Below are positions 7,198-10,129 of a DNA stretch of 10,129 nucleotides, piece by piece; the first letter of the stretch is position 1, and the number at the start of each line of letters is the position of its first letter. A program made the position numbers and the translations under genes. The notes under the pieces were generated by a model. The model was not told where the DNA came from. It was given only the letters and a program-made list of their open reading frames with translations, and searched no databases. The stretch comes from Zymomonas sp. (GTDB lineage Bacteria; Pseudomonadota; Alphaproteobacteria; Sphingomonadales; Sphingomonadaceae): NCBI GenBank assembly GCA_027489105.1, contig JAIYAJ010000208.1, positions 1 through 10,129 of the forward strand, given 5' to 3'.

Positions 7198-7323
7198 ATG
7201 GCTAGAAATCCGCAGAATCCGTGCACGAACGGGATCGTGTTCGTGGTGGCGAGCCTCTACCTCGTCGCGCAGGCAGGTTGGCGTTTCCTCTGGACGGGCC
7301 ATCGGCGGAACTGGATGGGCTGA
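7198..7323 (+). CDS. Possible small single-span membrane protein (41 aa)
   Basis: An ATG at 7198 with GAGG six bases upstream opens a 41-codon frame ending at TGA 7321-7323. It reads MARNPQNPCTNG, then a hydrophobic helix IVFVVASLYLVAQAGWRFLW, then a basic tail (TGHRRNWMG). About 80 percent of third codon positions are G or C, as in the accepted genes. An in-frame ATG at 7165 would add 11 charged residues. It is on the plus strand in the ~400-bp gap between two minus-strand operons, the only plus-strand gene candidate right of the RTX gene. It has no recognised family. The rest of this gap (7117-7197 and 7324-7458) shows nothing I would call. Confidence 0.45.
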   Translation: MARNPQNPCTNGIVFVVASLYLVAQAGWRFLWTGHRRNWMG

Positions 7324-7458
7324 CAGGCTTCCAACGTCATGGCGCGTGGCTGGCAGACCGGACCCATCATCAGGAGACTGTCCGGATGACAATGCAGAAC
7401 GAGGGAGCCGGTGACGGCCAGCGTCTGGAGGCGCAGCGCTCGCTCCACGAGACCGAGG

Positions 7459-8430
7459 CTATCTGAAAACGGCCGCGTGAAGCACGACGGCGACCATGGC
7501 GACGAGTGGAGTCAGGAACTTGACCGCCTGCCACCAGCTGCCGTCAACGGACCAGCGCCCATAGACGATGTCCGGGCGGGGCTTTTTGCCGGTCTGAGGT
7601 ACGGACGCTTTCGGCCGATCACCAAATGCTTTCCATCGCGCCTCGATTGGCACGCGATAATCCTCGGGAAGGACCGCGACTTCGGTGCTGCTCACCACCA
7701 TCTGGATGTGCTCGTCGCCTTTTGGCCTGAACATAGACTCGCTGCCGGGCGGAGCGAGAGTGCCGCGCTTCGGCGCGATGTGCCGTTCGTAGAAGTCTTT
7801 CTCGACGACTACGACGGTCACCTGGGGATTGGTGGCGCCCGTCACCCCCATGTCAGAGATATCAAGCGGACCCACGGCATGAACATCCTGCCATGGAATC
7901 AACAGGTTCGGCAGCCACCCCCTGTGGTACGAAACACCGGCGGGCGACAGCATCACGATCGGCCGCGCCGGATAGACGTGCCGGAAACCTGCAAATGCGA
8001 TCCATCCCAGCCCCAGGTAGATCAGCATCCAACCGGCCACGTGGATCGGTGGATTGACAAAGGCGCCAAACCTTTGCGCATCGGAGAAAGATCGCGTGGT
8101 GGAGGGAATGGACCCGCCAATCGCAGCGACGATCACAGCGCTGACCAGGGCGACGACGATCAGGACAAGCAACCAGATCGGGAGCTCAAGAAAAACCGAT
8201 ATCCCCGACCGCCCGATCAGCGACACGATCACATAGCCGGCAAACGCCAATGCCAGCAGAGCCAGATAAACGACGGCCATAGCCGGACCGTTCACGCCGC
8301 TGGATTCGGCGTGAAGGACGATCGCCAGACCGGGGACAATGCACCACAGGGCCCACGGCACCTTGTCGATCAGCCATTTGTCCGTGCTGTATCCAACTGT
8401 TTGGGAAACATCGTTGGTTGACTGGTCCAT
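7459..8430 (-). CDS. Polytopic membrane protein of unknown function (323 aa)
   Basis: The ATG at 8430 has GGAGG eight bases upstream. Predicted membrane segments are at about residues 24-41, 50-72, 82-104 and 131-149; a soluble domain of ~150 residues follows (residues 151-298), and a final membrane segment is at 302-321. The soluble part begins PIVMLSPAGVSYHRGWLPNL then IPWQDVHAVG. This pattern (strand, 'aGvsyhrg', W, 'ipW.dv..v') recalls bacterial PH-like domains found next to membrane helices; I suggest that only as an inference. No transporter or enzyme motif is visible. It is the last gene of the right-hand operon and overlaps the preceding small gene by up to 61 bp in another frame. Confidence 0.75.
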   Translation of the reverse strand: MDQSTNDVSQTVGYSTDKWLIDKVPWALWCIVPGLAIVLHAESSGVNGPAMAVVYLALLALAFAGYVIVSLIGRSGISVFLELPIWLLVLIVVALVSAVIVAAIGGSIPSTTRSFSDAQRFGAFVNPPIHVAGWMLIYLGLGWIAFAGFRHVYPARPIVMLSPAGVSYHRGWLPNLLIPWQDVHAVGPLDISDMGVTGATNPQVTVVVVEKDFYERHIAPKRGTLAPPGSESMFRPKGDEHIQMVVSSTEVAVLPEDYRVPIEARWKAFGDRPKASVPQTGKKPRPDIVYGRWSVDGSWWQAVKFLTPLVAMVAVVLHAAVFR

Positions 8431-8657
8431 CGGAATTGCCTCCGTCCCTTGTCAGGGTGTGAACTGCATCGCTCCACCATGGGCGCCGCGCCCGATCGGT
8501 GACGATGCCGCGCCCACCAGATGCTGACCACCAGTGCTGCCAAAAGGCCAACAAGCGCCGGCGCCACCATTTCGGAGCGCTGAAGCGTTGTCCGATTGAT
8601 GATGCTGGCCGGTTCCCTCACGGGACGGCCGCCAGCAAGCGTCGAAGCCTGTGTCAT
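8370..8657 (-). CDS. Small single-span membrane protein, translationally coupled (95 aa)
   Basis: The ATG at 8657 overlaps the stop of the upstream gene as ATGA, a classic coupling arrangement. The frame reads MTQASTLAGGRPVREPASII, then from residue 30 a hydrophobic helix (MVAPALVGLLAALVVSIWWA) followed by a basic stretch RHRHRSG. The rest, to the stop at 8370, is hydrophilic and overlaps the start of the 323-aa gene by 61 bp, which is long for such an operon. An alternative frame over the last part would end QFTP and stop at 8452, before that gene begins, so the natural C-terminus may be altered by a frameshift. Start at residue 30 (8570) is also possible. No family is recognised. Confidence 0.5.
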   Translation of the reverse strand: MTQASTLAGGRPVREPASIINRTTLQRSEMVAPALVGLLAALVVSIWWARHRHRSGAAPMVERCSSHPDKGRRQFRWTSQPTMFPKQLDTARTNG

Positions 8658-9493
8658 GCATCTGTCGATGTCCGCGATCTCGTCAGCCACAATGCAAATG
8701 TGACAAGGAATACAAGCACCGCGCCAAGGGACAACGCGAAGCCCAATATCATGAGAAAAGTCGCCGCATCGGATTGATGGCCCCTCGTCATCAGGAACGA
8801 AGCCCCAGCGCCAATCGAAGCAGCAATGAGTGCGACGGCGATGCACCACCCGAAAACCAGCCTCGGACGCCGGAAGACGAGGCCCCGCTGCGGCTTCGCC
8901 ACCGGCACGTGATAATGCCAGTAGACGCGGACGCCGTCCTCGCGCGACGCGGCGGGCACCGGCACGCGCAGGCTCATGCGCCTGACGCCGCCAAATCGTC
9001 CGCGCGGATAGACAAGCGCGAACTCGAGACATTCGGGATCGGCGGGCGCAGGCAGCCAATACACGGCGCTCACGGAGGGAAGGCCGCTCAAGGCATGGTA
9101 GGAGCCGTCGACGATCAGCTGCCGGCGCCCGACGATGACCTCCACGCCTTCGGCGGGCGTCCCTTCGCAGATCCGGAGCTCATTGACCAACGCGGGATCT
9201 TGCGCGGAGCGAACTGAGTCGAAAGCCCGGAATCGATCCCATTCTGCCGCGCTCACATGCCAGCGCGCGATGGCGGTCTTGCCGCTCAGCAAGCGCGCAC
9301 GACCCACGGCCACGAGCGCGAACCACAGCAGAAGGAACGAGGAGAACACCGCGACGTTGAAGCTGACGACTATGATGATGGTGTTCGCAAGGTCGCCGCG
9401 ACGGGCCGCTTCATAGTCGACACTGACGAGAGTTGCCGCTGCGGTGATACCGAGCGCGAGGCAATAGCCAACCTTCCGAATAGGATTACGCAT
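8654..9493 (-). CDS. Membrane protein of unknown function with central soluble domain (279 aa)
   Basis: ATG at 9493; the ribosome-binding site is weak (no clear GGAGG within 15 bases). Predicted membrane segments are at residues 9-24, 38-64, 213-235 and 244-270. The central ~145 residues are soluble and start ARWHVSAAEWDRFRAFDSVR, with a beta-rich middle including VEVIVGRRQLIVDGSYHALS and LEFALVYPRGRFGGVRRMSL. The topology, two helices, a soluble domain, two helices, is clear; the family is not recognised. No nucleotide-binding, protease or kinase motif is visible. It is the first gene of the right-hand operon; the following gene starts within its stop codon. The candidate promoter at 9604-9632 and an inverted repeat lie upstream. 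Confidence 0.75.
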   Translation of the reverse strand: MRNPIRKVGYCLALGITAAATLVSVDYEAARRGDLANTIIIVVSFNVAVFSSFLLLWFALVAVGRARLLSGKTAIARWHVSAAEWDRFRAFDSVRSAQDPALVNELRICEGTPAEGVEVIVGRRQLIVDGSYHALSGLPSVSAVYWLPAPADPECLEFALVYPRGRFGGVRRMSLRVPVPAASREDGVRVYWHYHVPVAKPQRGLVFRRPRLVFGWCIAVALIAASIGAGASFLMTRGHQSDAATFLMILGFALSLGAVLVFLVTFALWLTRSRTSTDA

Positions 9494-9540
9494 GGGACCG
9501 TGCCGACTGCGAGGCTTGCCGATGACCCTAGGTTAGACAG

Positions 9541-9568
9541 CCGTTGGAGTCACCGCGTCACCCAACGG
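9541..9568. repeat. Perfect 7-bp inverted repeat in the leader of the membrane operon
   Basis: CCGTTGG (9541-9547) and CCAACGG (9562-9568) are separated by 14 bp, which contain a direct repeat GTCAC-CGC-GTCAC. There is no U-tract, so it does not look like a terminator. Its place between the candidate promoter and the 279-aa gene would suit an operator or an mRNA leader hairpin. Confidence 0.5.
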
Positions 9569-9603
9569 ATCGACAATGGTCGGCTTCCGCTTCAGATATG
9601 ACG

Positions 9604-9632
9604 ATCAAAGCCCGCCTCTGACGCCGTCTCAA
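9604..9632 (-). promoter_or_regulatory. Candidate promoter of the membrane-protein operon
   Basis: On the minus strand TTGAGA (9632-9627) is followed after 17 bp by TTTGAT (9609-9604), matching consensus at 5 of 6 and 4 of 6 positions. The leader to the ATG at 9493 would be about 105 nt and would include the inverted repeat at 9541-9568. Prediction by eye only. Confidence 0.3.
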
Positions 9633-9692
9633 GAGCAGGGAAAGCTTTGCAGATTACGTGGGAAAATGCCGTCTTGACTCGCATTCCCCAAG

Positions 9693-10129
9693 TGGCCTGC
9701 TGCCGGTTCTGTGGACGCTCAGTTAAGCTAATCCCACCTTCCGCTCGAACTCGACGGGGCTGATATAGCCGATGGTCGAGTGCCTGCGGATCGTGTTGTA
9801 GAACCTCTCAATATAGTCGAACACGTCCGCCCGCGCCTCGTCGCGCGTGCGGTAGACCTTGCCCCTGATCCGCTCGGTTTTGAGCGACGAGAAGAAGCTC
9901 TCCATGGCGGCATTGTCCCAGACGTTGCCTGACCGGCTCATCGAACAGGTGACGCCATTGTCGGCCATCAACTTCTGGAACTGCTCGCTGGTGTATTGGC
10001 TGCCCTGGTCCGAGTGGTGAAGCAAGGCGTCAGGCTTGCCCCTGCGCCAGATCGCCATGATGAGCGCGTCGGTGACGAGCTGCGCCGTCATCTCGGGTTT
10101 CATCGACCAGCCGACCACGCGGCGGGAGA
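9693..10129 (-). mobile_element. IS3-family insertion sequence, right-hand end (partial)
   Basis: The transposase gene runs off the window and its stop is at 9723. IS3 elements end a few tens of bases after orfB with a terminus starting 5'-TG. The best candidate is the TGGCCTGCTGCCGGTTCTGT beginning at 9693. The other terminus, OrfA and any target duplication lie outside, so the boundary is an estimate. Confidence 0.55.
9723..10129 (-). CDS. IS3-family transposase OrfB, C-terminal part
   Basis: The frame is open to the window edge (SRRVVGWSM...) and ends at TAA 9723-9725, so about 134 C-terminal codons are present. It contains the rve integrase core: LLHHSDQGSQYTS carries the second catalytic Asp, and DNAAMESFFSSLKTE the catalytic Glu. 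The two are separated by 35 residues, the DD(35)E spacing of IS3-family transposases. The C-terminal YIERFYNTIRRHSTIGYISP then VEFE is also diagnostic. The first Asp lies beyond the window. OrfB is normally made as an OrfAB fusion by -1 frameshifting; that site is not in the window. The remaining portion is intact, with no stop or frameshift. It faces the membrane operon in the same direction, so readthrough is possible. Confidence 0.93.
   Translation of the reverse strand, partial: SRRVVGWSMKPEMTAQLVTDALIMAIWRRGKPDALLHHSDQGSQYTSEQFQKLMADNGVTCSMSRSGNVWDNAAMESFFSSLKTERIRGKVYRTRDEARADVFDYIERFYNTIRRHSTIGYISPVEFERKVGLA

Noticed and set aside
7386..7466. A 26-codon plus-strand frame (MTMQNEGAGDGQ...) with AGGAG upstream
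   Set aside because: It is too short to judge, hydrophilic without features, and overlaps the end of the 323-aa gene on the other strand.
7411..8421. A 336-codon plus-strand frame opposite the 323-aa membrane protein
   Set aside because: The translation is rich in Arg, His, Asp and Gln without hydrophobic order, typical of an antisense shadow; the minus strand gives clear transmembrane helices and a GGAGG.
8370..9059. The longer 229-codon form of the small minus-strand frame
   Set aside because: The first 134 codons lie within the 279-aa gene and are Arg-rich shadow sequence. The ATGA-coupled start at 8657 is much better.

Overview
The window is GC-rich DNA with strong GC3 bias in its real genes. 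It carries an IS3-family transposase typical of alphaproteobacteria, an RTX/FG-GAP secreted protein, and several exported proteins of unknown function. A soil or plant-associated alphaproteobacterium (Hyphomicrobiales-like) is the best guess; this is an inference from style, since no taxonomic marker gene is present. No tRNA, rRNA or CRISPR array was seen.

Left part (1-4340, plus strand). The window opens with the last 89 codons of a DadA-like FAD-dependent oxidoreductase (1-270). About 860 bp of mostly non-coding or decayed sequence follows, including a short broken reading frame (486-728) that needs two compensating indels. Next is a 1069-codon gene (1131-4340). It encodes an N-terminal beta-sandwich-like domain, ten tandem 57-residue FG-GAP/VCBS repeats each with a DxDGDGDLD calcium site, and a C-terminal block of RTX calcium-binding repeats with a type I secretion-type tail. 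The repeats are also visible as a 171-bp tandem repeat in the DNA. The true start is uncertain, because the 84 bp upstream look like a frameshifted piece of the same protein.

Middle part (4443-7061, minus strand). A tightly packed series of small exported proteins is read leftwards: 205 aa, 188 aa, a 99-aa protein broken by one extra base in a C6/G6 run, a possible 40-aa lipoprotein, and a 306-aa protein. The first three genes are 4 bp apart, and a good sigma-70-like promoter lies just upstream of the first. All have signal peptides; the first three have even numbers of cysteines. None could be assigned a function. Together they look like one periplasmic or envelope module.

Right part (7459-9722, minus strand). 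A second leftward operon encodes two polytopic membrane proteins (279 and 323 aa) with soluble domains between membrane segments. Between them is a small single-span protein whose start overlaps the upstream stop as ATGA. The roughly 400-bp gap between the two minus-strand groups holds a possible small membrane protein on the opposite strand (7198-7323). A candidate promoter and a 7-bp inverted repeat lie in the leader of the 279-aa gene. The window ends inside an IS3-family element (from about 9693) whose OrfB keeps the DD(35)E spacing.

No known defence, secretion or biosynthetic system is recognisable. The most interesting unknowns are the cysteine-paired exported-protein cluster with its homopolymer frameshift and the neighbouring membrane-protein operon.
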